Positions 1 through 7,583 of a stretch of 16,202 nt of DNA are shown here, in pieces. A program made the position numbers and the translations under genes. Each line of letters begins with the position of its first letter. Position 1 is the stretch's first letter. The notes under the pieces are model-generated. The model had not been told where the DNA came from. It saw nothing but the letters and a program-made list of their open reading frames with translations, and made no database searches. Origin of the DNA: Acidobacteriota bacterium (GTDB lineage: Bacteria > Acidobacteriota > Vicinamibacteria > Vicinamibacterales > CAVVIG01); contig QHWF01000206.1 of the NCBI GenBank assembly GCA_003222455.1, positions 1 to 16,202 on the forward strand, in the 5' to 3' direction.

Positions 1-270
1 CGATGCGAGCGGATTACAGTGAATTTGTCTGGATGCCGTGCTTTCAGCGACTGCACTGGTTAATCGCCGCACCTTTTGCCACGAAGACACGAAGACACGA
101 AGACACGAAGGACGCACGAAGAAGAAAAGTACAAGGAATTTCTTCGTGATTTCGTGCCTTCGTGGCCAAAAGCTGTGACGAGCGGGCAACGTGTCGCTCA
201 AAGCGAGCGGGCAAGGTGAAAGCCAGCAGGCGATGTGGTGTCTTCGTGGCCTCATCTTCGTTTCCGCACT
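1..270. other. Intergenic region without a supported gene
   Basis: No reading frame here is recognisable as a real protein. A short frame opening at position 3 runs into the inverted repeat and stops, and a frame ending near position 63 could be the tail of a gene lying to the left, but neither is supported. The stretch holds the CACGAAG inverted repeat (73-172) and, closer to the kinase stop, a 10-bp direct repeat GAGCGGGCAA at 180-189 and 205-214. The kinase gene on the minus strand ends at 271, so this is its downstream region. Confidence 0.6.
73..172. repeat. CACGAAG-type long inverted repeat, copy 1
   Basis: The left end CTTTTGCCACGAAG (73-86) is matched by the reverse complement of CTTCGTGGCCAAAAG (158-172), with one base of indel. 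The left arm contains four tandem 8-bp units ACGAAGAC (81-112, the last unit diverged). The right arm repeats CTTCGTG in the opposite sense. The centre, around GTACAAGGAAT, resembles the centre of copy 2. It lies just beyond the 3' end of the sensor kinase gene and could act as a transcript-end structure. Confidence 0.85.
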
Positions 271-2049
271 TCAGCCCCGCTGAACGCCCGGCACCGTCAG
301 CACGAACCGTGCGACTCCTTCCGGAGGGTTTTCCGCACGGACGCTGCGGCCATGGAGCTCGATCAGGTGCCTCACGATTGCCAATCCGAGTCCGGTGCCG
401 CCGGGATCGCGCGCGCGCGAGTTGTCGACGCGGTAGAAACGCTCGAAGACGCGCGACAGATCCTGTTCGGGGATGCCCGGACCCTCGTCTGAGACGGCAA
501 TCGCGATCCGGCCACCGACCGGCGTGGCAGCGACGTGAATGGTCGTCTGCTCGGGCGCATAGTTGATCGCGTTGGCGATGAGGTTCCGCAGCGCATCGTG
601 CAGCTTGGCTGGATCGACGCGCACCTTTTCACCACCCGGCGCGACAGCCGCCACGATACGCTGGCCTCGCTGCTCCGCCGTCCGCGCCAGATCGTTCACG
701 ACGCCCTCGATGAGCGTGCGCGTGTCGCACGCCACGAGCTCGAGCGTCTCCTGCCCCGCATCCAGACGCGCCAGGCGCAGCAGATCCTTGACCAGCCGTT
801 CCATGCGATCGGTGTGCCGGGCGATGATCTCGAGAAAGCGCCGGCTCTCGTCCGGCGTCGTATCGCCTTCCGAGAGCGCCTCGACGTACCCGCGACCAGC
901 GGTCAGCGGCGTGCGAAGCTCGTGAGACACATTGGCGACGAAATCACGCCGGATTTGATCGGCGCGGCGCAGGTCGGTGATATCGAGCAGCACCAGCACG
1001 ACGCCCTGATCGCCGCTCCCGGCGGCCGGTGCGGCGCGAGCCAGGATCGTCCGTGCGGCGTCACGCGGCGGCGACAACTGCAGCGGCTCCGGCGTGCGGC
1101 CGAGCAGCACGGCGGCGACGAGCTCGGCAATCGCCGGATGGCGGATCGTTTCGACATACGGCCGGCCGGTGCCGGCACGATCCAGCCTGAGCATCTGCCG
1201 CGCTGCGGCGTTGACCAGTTGCAGCCGTCCGTGCGCGTCGACGACGATCACGCCTTCGACCATGCCCGCGAGGATCGCTTCCATCCGGGCCCGGTCGCGC
1301 GCCTGTTCCTCCAGTCGCCGCCCGATTTCCTGGATCGAATCGTTGAGCGCCTGCGCAACCTTTCCGAGCTCATCATCGCCGAACCCGAGCCGCGGCGGCG
1401 TCAGATCGCCGCGCCGGTAGCGGCTTGCAATGTCGGCGATCAGTCGTACGCGGCGGCCGACGCGCGCCGACAGGAGCCAGGCGATTGCTGCGCCGCCCGC
1501 CATCGCGAAACCGAGCGCCCCAAGCGTCGCCGTGAAGACCGCCTGAAGCTGCTGCCGCACGTCGGTCAGCGGAAGCGCCACGCGAACGAACCCGATCGCC
1601 GGATGATTCACCGGCGCCGCCACGTACAACATGTCGATTCTCAATGTGGCGCTGTAACGACGCGACCGGCCCAGCCCGGATGTGAGCGCGGCGATCACCT
1701 CCGGCCGCTGCGCGTGGTTCTCCATCGCCATGACGCCGTCGAGCGGCTCGGACGAGTCCCCGACGACGCGGCCATCCGGGGCGATGAACGTCACCCGCGC
1801 CCCGAGCAGTTCGCCCAACCGGTCGGCTTCGTCGTCCATATCCTGGATCGAGCCGAACGCGCGGCCGCGCGACAGCAGATTAGCCGCCAGCCGGGCTTCG
1901 GCGATGAGCGTCCGTTCGATCCGCTCGTCGATCTGCCTGCGCATCGTGGTGGCGAAGAACAGCCCCGCGACCGCGAGCGCGATGACCGCGGAAAAAAACG
2001 CCGCGACGAAGAACCTGATCTGAAACCGCGTGAAGAGCCCGGCCGCCAT
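271..2049 (-). CDS. PhoR-like membrane sensor histidine kinase
   Basis: This is a 592-residue sensor kinase that autophosphorylates on histidine and passes phosphate to the adjacent regulator. Order of parts: TM1 about residues 11-34, a periplasmic sensor region about 35-165, TM2 about 170-194, HAMP about 195-247, PAS about 250-360, HisKA with the phospho-accepting His376 in the motif SHELRTPL, then HATPase_c with N-box Asn489/493/496, G1 DEGPGI (521-526) and G2 GGTGLGLA (550-557). All residues needed for activity are present. The frame is open further upstream to 2196, but that part lies inside the regulator gene and is low-complexity. The ATG at 2049 shares its A with the regulator's TGA stop (TGATG), a typical translationally coupled start. 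The domain order resembles PhoR (phosphate), but nothing in the window identifies the signal. Confidence 0.93.
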   Translation of the reverse strand: MAAGLFTRFQIRFFVAAFFSAVIALAVAGLFFATTMRRQIDERIERTLIAEARLAANLLSRGRAFGSIQDMDDEADRLGELLGARVTFIAPDGRVVGDSSEPLDGVMAMENHAQRPEVIAALTSGLGRSRRYSATLRIDMLYVAAPVNHPAIGFVRVALPLTDVRQQLQAVFTATLGALGFAMAGGAAIAWLLSARVGRRVRLIADIASRYRRGDLTPPRLGFGDDELGKVAQALNDSIQEIGRRLEEQARDRARMEAILAGMVEGVIVVDAHGRLQLVNAAARQMLRLDRAGTGRPYVETIRHPAIAELVAAVLLGRTPEPLQLSPPRDAARTILARAAPAAGSGDQGVVLVLLDITDLRRADQIRRDFVANVSHELRTPLTAGRGYVEALSEGDTTPDESRRFLEIIARHTDRMERLVKDLLRLARLDAGQETLELVACDTRTLIEGVVNDLARTAEQRGQRIVAAVAPGGEKVRVDPAKLHDALRNLIANAINYAPEQTTIHVAATPVGGRIAIAVSDEGPGIPEQDLSRVFERFYRVDNSRARDPGGTGLGLAIVRHLIELHGRSVRAENPPEGVARFVLTVPGVQRG

Positions 2050-2747
2050 CACTCGACCGGCGGCGCCGGGTCCGTCAACTTGTACCCGAACTGCTTGACT
2101 GTCACGAGCGCCTCGATCAGCATCGGCAGCTTCTCGCGCAGGCGGCGCACGTGCACGTCGACCGTGCGCGTGCCTCCGGTGTACCGGTACCCCCACACAT
2201 CGGTGAGCAGCAGATCGCGCGAGAGCACACGTCCGCGGTGCTGCAACAGGTAGGCGAGCAGCAGGAATTCTTTCGCGGTCAACGTCACATCCTGCCCATT
2301 CGCGGTCACGACGTGGCGCTCGGTATCGACCACGATCGGTCCGTACGACATGATTGTCGTCGGCTTCTGCGCACGCTGTGCGCGGCGGAGCAGCGCCCGC
2401 ACGCGCGCAACCAGTTCGCCCGGGCTGAAAGGCTTGGCGAGGTAATCGTCGGCCCCGAGCTCCAGACCGACGATTCGTTCGGATTCGTCGCCGCGGGCGG
2501 TGAGCATGATGATCGGAACGGTTGCCGTCTTCTCGTTGGCGCGGACGATGCGGCAGATCTCGAGCCCGTCGACATGAGGCAGCATCAGGTCGAGGACGAG
2601 ACCATCCGGTGGCTGCGCGGTAATTCGTTTGAGCGCGTCCCGGCCCGATGCCACGCGTTCGGTCTGGAACCCGGCCTTGTCGAGATATCGACTTACAAGT
2701 TCGGCGATGTCCGGATCGTCTTCGACGATCAGGATGCGCGTAGACAT
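2049..2747 (-). CDS. PhoB/OmpR-family response regulator
   Basis: This 232-residue DNA-binding response regulator has a receiver domain (about 1-120) and a C-terminal winged-helix Trans_reg_C domain (about 132-228). The acidic pocket EDD is at 9-11, the phospho-acceptor is Asp53 in LDLMLP, and the switch residues are Thr83 (MLTA) and Lys105 (AKPF). The winged helix carries the usual GGTRTVDVHVRRLREKL recognition segment. I chose the ATG at 2747 over the in-frame ATG at 2756, because the latter overlaps a -10-like TAGAAT and the family usually starts only a few residues before ILIVEDD. No Shine-Dalgarno is visible. The gene leads a two-gene operon with the kinase and is divergent from the Gly-zipper gene, with about 150 bp between them. 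Confidence 0.95.
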   Translation of the reverse strand: MSTRILIVEDDPDIAELVSRYLDKAGFQTERVASGRDALKRITAQPPDGLVLDLMLPHVDGLEICRIVRANEKTATVPIIMLTARGDESERIVGLELGADDYLAKPFSPGELVARVRALLRRAQRAQKPTTIMSYGPIVVDTERHVVTANGQDVTLTAKEFLLLAYLLQHRGRVLSRDLLLTDVWGYRYTGGTRTVDVHVRRLREKLPMLIEALVTVKQFGYKLTDPAPPVE

Positions 2748-2754
2748 CGCGATC

Positions 2755-2760
2755 ATTCTA
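2755..2760 (-). promoter_or_regulatory. Candidate -10 box of the response regulator (leaderless)
   Basis: On the minus strand the hexamer TAGAAT ends 7 nt before the ATG at 2747, which would put the transcription start at or next to the start codon. No Shine-Dalgarno and no convincing -35 box are seen, so the call rests on the hexamer and its spacing. Confidence 0.35.
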
Positions 2761-2895
2761 CAGATGGCCGGTTACGGATGACCCCTTTTCAGGTCGGACG
2801 CCAGAGGCCGGATGTGAAATGGCTCGAAATTCCCAATGAAATCGCGATCGGCCGTTGGCACTGCCCTTGTGTGATCCTCCCAGTGAGGTGAGTTC

Positions 2896-3390
2896 ATGAG
2901 AGAGTTTCTGGCGTCTGTTCTGACGGTGATCGCGATGGGCGTGCTGCTCATTGCTTACACCCTGTCTGGTTCGCGTGTGGCGGCCGCGCCGACCGGCGTC
3001 GTGCAGTACGATCCCCGAGCGGACGGGTATCAGCTCGCGCGTCCGGCGTTCGCAGAACGAGTAGCGCTGACGGGCGATCCCTACGCTCCGTACGCGGTCC
3101 GGACACCGGTGACGTCTCCCATGAATACTGCGCGCCCTGTTGCTGCAGATGATTCATATGTGCAAACTGCGTCAACGGCGCGACGCGTGGTCACATCGAC
3201 CCGGGCCCGCAACACCGCGCCGGTGGAGCGCCGCGCAGGTCGCGACTGGAAGCGGACAGCGATGGTCGTTGGCGGATCCACTGCGGCCGGCGCAGGCGTG
3301 GGTGCCGTCATCGGCGGGAAGAAAGGCGCGCTCGTTGGTGCCGCGCTCGGCGGCGGTGCAAGCACGTTGTATGAAGCCATCAAGCGATGA
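2896..3390 (+). CDS. Membrane-anchored protein with Gly-zipper C-terminus
   Basis: A 164-residue protein of unknown function. Residues 4-24 form a hydrophobic segment (signal peptide or N-terminal anchor) with a possible cleavage after AAA (about 29-31). Residues 32-118 are polar and rich in Pro, Ala, Thr and Arg, probably disordered. Residues 122-155 are a glycine-zipper segment with repeated GxxxG/GAxxG spacing (GGKKGALVGAALGGGAST), like the Gly-zipper/YMGG-like outer-membrane lipoprotein families. A good Shine-Dalgarno, GAGGTG at 2884-2889, sits 6 nt before the ATG and fixes the start. It is most likely an envelope protein; I see no catalytic residues and assign no function. Confidence 0.85.
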   Translation: MREFLASVLTVIAMGVLLIAYTLSGSRVAAAPTGVVQYDPRADGYQLARPAFAERVALTGDPYAPYAVRTPVTSPMNTARPVAADDSYVQTASTARRVVTSTRARNTAPVERRAGRDWKRTAMVVGGSTAAGAGVGAVIGGKKGALVGAALGGGASTLYEAIKR

Positions 3391-3425
3391 CACGCTCCCG
3401 GCTACCCGGCGGACCCGACACCCTG

Positions 3426-3431
3426 TACAAT
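3426..3431 (+). promoter_or_regulatory. Candidate -10 box for the DsbD-N-like gene
   Basis: TACAAT lies 20 nt before the ATG at 3452, followed by a GAAGG Shine-Dalgarno at 3438-3442. No good -35 is seen. The hexamer is only 35 bp after the stop of the preceding gene, so readthrough from that gene is equally possible. Confidence 0.3.
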
Positions 3432-3451
3432 CAAGATGAAGGTCAACTGCC

Positions 3452-3949
3452 ATGCGGACAGTTTTGCTCGCGCTCCTGTGCTCCTCAACCGCCGTTGTCG
3501 CCCAGAATGCGCCGTCGCTCCAGTTCCGCGGCGCCCAGCCGCTCTCGAAACATGCCGCGATCAACACGCCGCCGGTGACGGCGGCCATGGCATCGGGCGC
3601 GAAGGTGTCGCTCGTCGTCGAGATGACGCCACATCCCGGCATTCATGTCTATGCACCAGGTGCGAAAGACTATCTCCCGGTGACGCTCACGCTGAAACCG
3701 CAGCCAGACATCAGGATTGGCAAGCTCACGTACCCGAAATCGGAGATGGTGCACTTTGAAGCCCTGAACGAGACCGTGCCGGTCTACCACAACCCGTTCA
3801 AGCTGCTGCAGGACGTGACGCTGGAGAAGTCGCTGAAGCCGGGATCGACCGTCGCCGTGGCGGGCACGCTCGAATTTCAAGCGTGTGACGACAAGGTGTG
3901 TTTCGTGCCCGAGTCCGTGCCGGTTTCGTGGACGGTGACTGTTAAATAG
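3452..3949 (+). CDS. Secreted DsbD N-terminal (DsbDalpha)-like domain protein
   Basis: A 165-residue exported protein. Residues 1-17 are a Sec signal peptide (MRTVLLALLCSSTAVVA, with cleavage near AQ). The mature part resembles the periplasmic N-terminal immunoglobulin-like domain of the thiol-disulfide reductase DsbD (Pfam DsbD_N). The evidence is the HPGIHVYAPG segment (61-70), the strand pattern, and the characteristic C-terminal Cys pair ACDDKVC (Cys145, Cys150) followed by VPESVPV. In DsbD these cysteines pass electrons to periplasmic partners. There is no membrane or C-terminal thioredoxin domain here and no dsbD-like gene next to it, so it is a stand-alone version whose partner is unknown. 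GAAGG at 3438-3442 supports the start. Confidence 0.8.
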   Translation: MRTVLLALLCSSTAVVAQNAPSLQFRGAQPLSKHAAINTPPVTAAMASGAKVSLVVEMTPHPGIHVYAPGAKDYLPVTLTLKPQPDIRIGKLTYPKSEMVHFEALNETVPVYHNPFKLLQDVTLEKSLKPGSTVAVAGTLEFQACDDKVCFVPESVPVSWTVTVK

Positions 3950-3988
3950 AACATTTGGCGGTGTCCGACTTCAGGCGGGATACGGCTC

Positions 3989-4077
3989 ATCACGAAGGCA
4001 CGAAGACAAGCGAGATCACGAAGCAAGGTTGTACAAACCATTCTTCGTGTCCCTCGTACTCTTCGAGGCTTCGTGAT
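3989..4077. repeat. CACGAAG-type long inverted repeat, copy 2
   Basis: The left end ATCACGAAG (3989-3997) is the exact reverse complement of CTTCGTGAT (4069-4077). Between them, CACGAAG words on the left and CTTCGTG/CTTCGAG words on the right pair imperfectly around a centre TTGTACAAACCATT. It lies between two convergent genes, where it could serve as a bidirectional transcript-end hairpin. Right of it comes AATCCG, also seen (as GATCCG) after copy 3. Confidence 0.85.
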
Positions 4078-4118
4078 AATCCGGATCATCGACGAAGAAC
4101 TGACTCGAGCTTGGACGG

Positions 4119-4814
4119 TTAAAATCCTAGAGCCCTGGAGCCGTATAGCAGCCCAATTGCCGTCGAGAGACAGCCGACGGCGAACGAGACCGCGCGCGCC
4201 ACTCTCCGATGACTGCCGATGCGGGCGAGCGGCCAGCCCAGCAGCCCTGACATCGCCGCCATTCCTGCCGTCGAACCGACGCCGAACAGCACCATATAGG
4301 CAAGCCGCGACGCCGTCGACGGCAGCGTTGCCAGGACCAGCGCGGTCAATGCTCCGCTGCCAGCGAGCCCGTGCACGGCGCCGACGAGCAGCGGGCGCCG
4401 CGCCAGCGTCCACGTGCCGATGTGGATGTGGGCGGGCACGCCGGGATGGATGTGAACAACGCGGCCGTGATGATGCACGTGAACGGGCCCCGTCGGCCCT
4501 TGACGCGACGCGCTGTAGATGGCGCGCAACCCGAGCGCCACCAGCATCAGCGCCACACCCAGCTCGAACACGTTGGCGGCAGACGCCGGCATCTCGGCAC
4601 GGAGCGCCACGAGAACCGCACCGGCAACGACGAGGGCCGACGTGTGCCCCAGACCCCAGCACATGCCCAGAAATGCGGCCCTGCCGCGCCGATCGACATG
4701 CCGATCGGCGGTGATCAGCGTCGTCACGGCCGCGAGGTGATCCGGTTCGAGCGCATGGCGCATGCCGAGCAGCGAACCGAGTCCGGAGCTGGTAAGGAGC
4801 TCGAGAACGGGCAT
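4119..4814 (-). CDS. NicO/UreH-like nickel/cobalt transporter
   Basis: A 231-residue inner-membrane protein with about six hydrophobic helices, of the NiCoT/NicO/UreH-like group that moves Ni2+ or Co2+. The diagnostic HX4DH motif is present as H20-ALEPD-H26 in the first helix. A second conserved motif GLGHTSA (54-60) and a later HGLAGSGAL (148-156) follow. The central loop is histidine-rich (112-131), as expected for metal handling. The GC content and the lack of repeats match the flanking genes. No urease, hydrogenase or cobalamin gene is in the window, so the metal and its user cannot be assigned. The ATG at 4814 has no clear Shine-Dalgarno; a TACAAT hexamer lies 14 nt upstream. Confidence 0.88.
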   Translation of the reverse strand: MPVLELLTSSGLGSLLGMRHALEPDHLAAVTTLITADRHVDRRGRAAFLGMCWGLGHTSALVVAGAVLVALRAEMPASAANVFELGVALMLVALGLRAIYSASRQGPTGPVHVHHHGRVVHIHPGVPAHIHIGTWTLARRPLLVGAVHGLAGSGALTALVLATLPSTASRLAYMVLFGVGSTAGMAAMSGLLGWPLARIGSHRRVARAVSFAVGCLSTAIGLLYGSRALGF

Positions 4815-4828
4815 GTGAATCGTGTTCT

Positions 4829-4834
4829 ATTGTA
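4829..4834 (-). promoter_or_regulatory. Candidate -10 box for the NicO-like gene
   Basis: On the minus strand TACAAT lies 14 nt before the ATG, implying a leader of about 7 nt. A weak TTACGT sits 17 nt further upstream as a possible -35. Confidence 0.35.
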
Positions 4835-4889
4835 TTCGCGACCGCGGCCGCACGTAACCACGGGCAATGAGCAATCGCCAGTTGATCGA

Positions 4890-4922
4890 CAATCTGCACT
4901 TTTCAATCTGCAATCTGCAATC
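4890..4922. repeat. Heptanucleotide tandem repeat CAATCTG
   Basis: The tract carries one isolated CAATCTG and then three consecutive units (4904-4922, the last partial). It directly abuts the stop codon of the deacetylase gene. The 7-bp period is the same as in the ATTCCAA and ATTCCAC tracts of the mutasome operon. Confidence 0.8.
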
Positions 4923-5885
4923 TCACGATCGCTGGTTCGCCTTGACGTAGCGCGCGATTTGCTCGTGCGTGGCGAACCACACGCCCGGCTTTGACTTCAT
5001 GTGCACGATCAGCTTCTCCAGGCCTGCAGCCCGGGATCGATGACCGGTAATGTGCGGATGCATCGTCAGGACGAAGAGCCCTCCTTCTTCATACGCGACG
5101 TCGAACTCGGACCGAAACACCTGTTCGATCAGATCGGGATTCGGCAATCCGCCGTTGGTGGCTCCGCCAAAGTACGGAAAGTCGTCAAGAATGCGTTCGA
5201 TGGGCAGCTCGACGACGCCAGTCGGCTGCTTGTCGAGCAGAATCTCGTACGCATCGTCGCTGGCCATCAGGCTGCTGTCGTAGAGAAAGCCGGCGTCCTT
5301 CACCTGCTTCATCGTCCATGCGCTGAACTGCCACGACGGCGCGCGATAACCGACCGGCCGCTTGCCGATGGCCCTGGTCAACGTCTCGACGGCGCGCGTG
5401 AGCATGTCCTGCTCGGCGGCTGCGTCGTTGACCGATGGCAGATGCTCGTGAATCCACCCGTGCACTCCAATCTCATGACGGCCGCTCTTCATGATCATGG
5501 GGATCATCTCGGGGTGGAGCAGATGGCTCACCGCGGGAATGAAGAACGAGGCCGGCAGCTGGTGCTTGTCGAGGAGCCGAAGGATCCGTGGAACGCCGTC
5601 CACCGCGCCGTACTCACCGCGGGAAATCGATTCCGAAATCAGGTTGCCCGTGGCGAGGTCCGCCGTCGCGTTGTCGACGTCAAAGCTGAGGCCTACCGCG
5701 ACGCGCGCCCCGTTCGGCCACGAGGCCGGCTTGAGCCGTTTTCCGGCGCTGACGTGGAACATCTGCGCGTCGATCTGCGCCAGCGGCAGCTTCACTCCGG
5801 GCTGAGGACGTGACTGCCCGAGCAGTGGCACCACGGCGCCGGCCGTCATCACGAGCGTCATCGCGCGAAGCAGTGTTCGTCGCAT
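4923..5885 (-). CDS. Exported CE4 polysaccharide deacetylase (PgdA-like)
   Basis: A 320-residue metal-dependent deacetylase of carbohydrate esterase family 4 (NodB fold), likely removing N-acetyl or related groups from an envelope polysaccharide or peptidoglycan. An N-terminal signal peptide (about 1-23, starting MRRTLLRAM) predicts export. Motif 1 SFDVDN gives Asp69/Asp71. Motif 2 GVHGWIHEH gives metal ligands His142 and His146. Motif 3 YRAPSW is at 180-185. A late MHPH motif (275-278) supplies the catalytic-side histidine. The arrangement resembles the HpPgdA-like subgroup, some members of which act on small amides, so the substrate is open. The frame is open to 5939, but the ATG at 5885 starts directly at the signal peptide and has a TATACT hexamer 6 nt upstream. 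Confidence 0.9.
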   Translation of the reverse strand: MRRTLLRAMTLVMTAGAVVPLLGQSRPQPGVKLPLAQIDAQMFHVSAGKRLKPASWPNGARVAVGLSFDVDNATADLATGNLISESISRGEYGAVDGVPRILRLLDKHQLPASFFIPAVSHLLHPEMIPMIMKSGRHEIGVHGWIHEHLPSVNDAAAEQDMLTRAVETLTRAIGKRPVGYRAPSWQFSAWTMKQVKDAGFLYDSSLMASDDAYEILLDKQPTGVVELPIERILDDFPYFGGATNGGLPNPDLIEQVFRSEFDVAYEEGGLFVLTMHPHITGHRSRAAGLEKLIVHMKSKPGVWFATHEQIARYVKANQRS

Positions 5886-5891
5886 GCGTGC

Positions 5892-5897
5892 AGTATA
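5892..5897 (-). promoter_or_regulatory. Candidate -10 box of the deacetylase (leaderless)
   Basis: On the minus strand TATACT, one mismatch from TATAAT, ends 6 nt before the ATG at 5885, with no Shine-Dalgarno. The -35 region is weak (TGGCGA at 18 bp). This spacing predicts transcription starting at the ATG. Confidence 0.4.
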
Positions 5898-5981
5898 CGG
5901 ATTTTCACCAGGATCTCGCCAGGGTGAAACGCGGAGCACACCAAGAGCCGCAGAGTAGACACGTCCTTGATGAACGCCTTT

Positions 5982-6071
5982 TCACGAAGGCCGAAGAAAC
6001 ACGAAGGGCACGAAGAGTTGTTCGTCCATGATTTTTCTTCGTGTGCCTTCGTACTCTTCGTAGCTTCGTGA
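5982..6071. repeat. CACGAAG-type long inverted repeat, copy 3
   Basis: TCACGAAG (5982-5989) pairs with CTTCGTGA (6064-6071). The arms contain CGAAGAAACACGAAGGGCAC on the left and GTGCCTTCG/CTCTTCG on the right, around a centre GTTCGTCCATGATTTT. It sits between the MFS gene's 3' end and the deacetylase promoter. A further degraded repeat-like stretch (about 5933-5958, CGCGGAGCACACC and GCCGCAGAG) lies just left of it. Confidence 0.85.
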
Positions 6072-6109
6072 TGATCCGTTTGCCGAGGTGAAAAACAAGG
6101 ACGCGATGC

Positions 6110-7330
6110 TCAGGTTTCCCTGACACCATGACTGCGGGTCAGGAAGTACGCGGCCACAGCAACGAGCAGCATCCCGTTGACGCTGATGACGGCCGGCGCG
6201 CCGAACGATTTCGCGAAATACCCGCTGACCAGGCTGCCGAGCGGCATGCCGCCGCGGAACGCGAGCATGTAGATGCTCATCACGCGTCCGCGCATCTCGT
6301 TCGGCGCGATGAGCTGCACCAGCGACGTCACCGTCGAAAAGACCACCATCAGCGCCACGCCGGTGAAGAACAGCAGGATCTCGCTCAGCCAGAGGATCCG
6401 CGACGTGGCGAACGCGATGATCAGCAGGCCGTAGACGATCTGCACCAGCAACGTCGTCAACCCCATACGATGAAATTTTCCCAGCCAGGCCACGATCAGC
6501 GCACCGACGATCGATCCGGCACCGGAACATGCCATCAGATGACTGTAGGTGTCCGCTCCCTCGTGGAACACGCTCCGTGCGAAGAGCGGCAGGAACGTGA
6601 GCAGCGCGAAACCGAGGAAGGTGGTTGCGGCGGCGAGCACGATCAGCGCGACGAGCGTCCCGTGCGCCTTGACGTACGAGAGGCCGCCGCGCAACTCGTC
6701 GCGCATCCCCCTCGTGGCGGCGGGCGGAATGTGCTTCACGCGCAGCGCCATCAGCGTGTTGATGACGACGAGGAACGACAGCGAGTTCAGCAGGAAACAG
6801 GCGTTCATCGCCTGCGGCTCGTTGTAGCCCCATGTGCGGAACCCGTCGAGCGTCGCGGCGAACAGCAGCGGTCCGAGGACGCGCGCGACGTTGAACTGAA
6901 TCGAGTTCAGGGCCACCGCATTCGGCAGATCTTTCTTGTCGACGAGCGACGGGATGAGCGACTGATAGGCGGGGCCGCCGAACGCCTGCGCGAGGCCGGT
7001 GACCGACGACAGCACCAGAATGTGCCAGACCTGGACGACCTGAAAGTACATCAGCAGCGCGAGCGTGCCTGAGGTTGCCATCTGGATGTATTGCGACGTG
7101 AGCAACGTGCGCCGCCGATCGTAGCGATCGGCGAACACGCCGCCGATCAGGGTGAACAGAATGATCGGCAGTTGCTGCAGGAACGCGTCGAGCCCGAGGA
7201 AGAAGGCCGAGTTCGTGAGCGACAGGACGAGCCAGTTCTGCGCCACGATCTGCATCCACGTGCCGATGCTCGAGGTACACGCGCCAAACCACTGGACGCG
7301 GAAATCGCGGTACGTGAACGCGGCGAGCAT
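6110..7330 (-). CDS. MFS_3-family (EntS-like) membrane exporter
   Basis: A major facilitator superfamily transporter of about 406 residues with about 12 membrane helices. It belongs to the MFS_3/TetA-EntS-like group of proton-driven efflux pumps. Landmarks are the family-typical N-terminus YRDFRVQWFGACTSSIGTWM, the A-loop GGVFADRYDRRR after helix 2, GPAYQSLIPSLV with ALNSIQFNVARVLGP in helices 4-5, and the second-half loop MRGRVMSIYMLAFRG. The frame is open to a GTG at 7471, adding 47 mostly polar residues. I prefer the ATG at 7330, because homologues begin a few residues before YRDFR; this is family knowledge, not a visible ribosome site. Substrate unknown. It stands alone on the minus strand, divergent from imuA. 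Confidence 0.87.
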   Translation of the reverse strand: MLAAFTYRDFRVQWFGACTSSIGTWMQIVAQNWLVLSLTNSAFFLGLDAFLQQLPIILFTLIGGVFADRYDRRRTLLTSQYIQMATSGTLALLMYFQVVQVWHILVLSSVTGLAQAFGGPAYQSLIPSLVDKKDLPNAVALNSIQFNVARVLGPLLFAATLDGFRTWGYNEPQAMNACFLLNSLSFLVVINTLMALRVKHIPPAATRGMRDELRGGLSYVKAHGTLVALIVLAAATTFLGFALLTFLPLFARSVFHEGADTYSHLMACSGAGSIVGALIVAWLGKFHRMGLTTLLVQIVYGLLIIAFATSRILWLSEILLFFTGVALMVVFSTVTSLVQLIAPNEMRGRVMSIYMLAFRGGMPLGSLVSGYFAKSFGAPAVISVNGMLLVAVAAYFLTRSHGVRET

Positions 7331-7471
7331 GCGCCGCAGGGTCCGCGGGCCGAGTGCAGGCAGGGGGGCTGTGGGATCAGCGGTCGCCGTGGCTCGAGCG
7401 GACGCGGGTTCGACCAAGAGATAAGACGCCTGAAACAGAAGTTGTCGCGCCAACCGGATGGCGCGCCGCAC

Positions 7472-7551
7472 GCCAAATTGTGGCGCAGGCCCTGACCATG
7501 GAGGGCAGGCCCTAAAGAAATGTAGCGCAGGTGTTTACGCCTGCAGAGTTT
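7472..7551. repeat. REP-like words between the MFS gene and imuA
   Basis: GCAGGCCCT occurs twice (7485-7493 and 7505-7513). TGTAGCGCAGG (7521-7531), followed by CGCCTGC (7538-7544), gives a small stem with a TTTA loop at 7534-7537. The TGTAGnGCAGG start is the same as in the REPIN-like elements at 14731-14840, so this appears to be a degenerate member of that family. Confidence 0.55.
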
Positions 7552-7583
7552 GACTCGGATCTTAGCTTACTTGATCCCGATTC
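7552..7583 (+). promoter_or_regulatory. Imperfect palindrome over the imuA -35 box (candidate operator)
   Basis: GACTCGGATC (7552-7561) is the near reverse complement of GATCCCGATTC (7573-7583), with one mismatch and one indel around an 11-nt AT-rich centre. The right arm overlaps the -35 hexamer, so a bound repressor would block the promoter. imuA-type cassettes are commonly LexA-controlled, but this is not a LexA box I recognise. Confidence 0.4.

Noticed and set aside
81..112. Tandem ACGAAGAC units considered as a CRISPR array
   Set aside because: Units are 8 bp with no spacers, are part of an inverted repeat, and no cas gene is near.
2050..2196. Longer start for the sensor kinase
   Set aside because: The extra 49 residues are the regulator gene read in another frame; the TGATG overlap gives the start.
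535..2253. Long plus-strand frame of 572 codons opposite the sensor kinase
   Set aside because: It is rich in Arg/His/Asp with no domain, and lies antisense to a kinase with all its motifs; high GC produces such shadow frames.
7331..7471. Longer GTG start for the MFS exporter
   Set aside because: Polar Ala/Pro/Arg-rich extension not typical of the family; kept only as an alternative.
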